A stretch of DNA of 51,013 nt from CALVUJ01 sp045128835 (lineage in GTDB: Bacteria > Bacillota_I > Bacilli_A > RFN20 > DUOF01). Position 1 is the first letter of the stretch; each line of letters opens with the position of its first letter. Below are positions 50,678 to 51,013 of the stretch, one piece after another. The DNA is taken from contig JBGVRX010000028.1 in NCBI GenBank assembly GCA_045128835.1, positions 1-51,013 on the forward strand, given 5' to 3'. The notes under the pieces are model-generated. The model saw only the letters and a list, made by a program, of their open reading frames with translations, had not been told where the DNA came from and ran no database searches. Made by a program: the position numbers and the translations under genes.

Positions 50678-50702
50678 TTATATGGTTTTGAGAGGTGTTA
50701 TT

Positions 50703-51013
50703 ATGGATTATAGTTATATTGTAATTAGATATGGAGAAATTGGTACAAAAGGAAAGAATAAAAAAGATTTTATTAAGTGTTTATACAATAATATTAAGAA
50801 CTCTTTAAAGAAAAATAAAAAGTTAAAGTTTATGAATAGATATGATAGACAATATGTTGAGTTAAATGGTGAAGATCCTAAAACTCTTTATTCTTCATTG
50901 AATATGATTGCGGGTATTTCTTCTTATTCTCCTTGTTATTTTACTGAAAGAAATATTGATAGTTTGAAAGAAACTATTAAAGAAATAATTAAGGATATGG
51001 ATTTTAAAACTTT
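50703..51013 (+). CDS. thiI: tRNA 4-thiouridine synthase ThiI, 5' part
   Basis: The first 103 codons, open to the window edge. VIRYGEIGTKGKNKKDFIK is the ThiI start (RYGExxxKGKNR), part of the N-terminal ferredoxin-like domain that with THUMP binds tRNA. The enzyme adds sulfur to U8 of tRNA and in some species feeds thiamine synthesis. The PP-loop domain lies outside the window. AGAGGTG precedes the ATG. Confidence 0.88.
   Translation, partial: MDYSYIVIRYGEIGTKGKNKKDFIKCLYNNIKNSLKKNKKLKFMNRYDRQYVELNGEDPKTLYSSLNMIAGISSYSPCYFTERNIDSLKETIKEIIKDMDFKT

Overview
The window is AT-rich DNA (roughly 30% G+C by eye) from a Gram-positive-type bacterium. Strong AGGAGG-like ribosome sites, a valS T-box, intrinsic hairpin plus T-run terminators, TTGACA/TATAAT promoters and Bacillus-like gene order (priA, rlmN-prpC-prkC-rsgA-rpe, trmFO-xerC, rpsP-khpA) all point to Bacillota, class Bacilli or Erysipelotrichia-like, quite possibly an uncultured gut lineage. 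TGA is used as a stop and TGG as Trp, so this is not a code-4 Mycoplasma. The lineage is inference.

Layout. 1-141: the last 37 codons and right terminal repeat of an IS3-family element. 170-1053: a YcxB-like membrane protein and a small zinc-ribbon protein, divergent. 1121-8343: a glycogen/alpha-glucan cluster (pullulanase, branching enzyme, phosphorylase) with an M42 aminopeptidase. 8424-14040: an unknown gene, a RibU-like ECF S component, a YgjP-type metalloprotease, a SpoU methyltransferase, a nucleotide-kinase-like/ParB-like fusion and PriA. 14054-16144: three unusual genes (a DUF1904-like protein with a very Cys/His-rich tail, and two coiled-coil proteins). They sit where Bacillus has def-fmt-rsmB; def itself lies at 39.9 kb. 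16237-20393: rlmN, PP2C phosphatase, a short Ser/Thr kinase, rsgA, rpe. 20448-23651: a membrane-anchored thioredoxin-like protein, a DUF3892-like protein, a CNNM/CBS transporter-like protein and a YitT protein. 23679-27521: a degenerate GGDEF-EAL membrane protein, then a tightly overlapping run of five orphan genes (one helical HTH-like, four membrane or exported). 27550-33396: recX, yhaM, PAP2 phosphatase, an unusual ABC-F ATPase, argS. 33486-39592: a Sel1-repeat protein, T-box-controlled valS, and an M20 peptidase behind an apparent leader-peptide attenuator.

39610-45739 is mostly minus strand: two tRNA-Arg genes, def, a DegV protein, a small Gly/Cys-rich membrane protein, an unknown membrane protein, xerC and trmFO; one exported protein lies on plus. 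45893-51013: an SMI1/KNR4-like protein, a small unknown, rpsP-khpA, another unknown, a large minus-strand MORN/leucine-rich/multi-TM protein, and the 5' part of thiI.

Most genes are housekeeping. The parts that look new are: the leader encoding MFNSFTWWHHN with mutually exclusive RNA pairings ahead of the M20 gene; the five-gene orphan cluster whose first ribosome site lies in a hairpin; the metal-tail gene group between priA and rlmN; the kinase-like/ParB-like fusion; and an ABC-F protein in which every degenerate motif falls in the same composite ATP site. No rRNA, CRISPR array, prophage or replication origin was seen. No gene-free stretch exceeds 300 bases; the longest, 35259-35557 and 39593-39920, hold the T-box and the tRNA pair.
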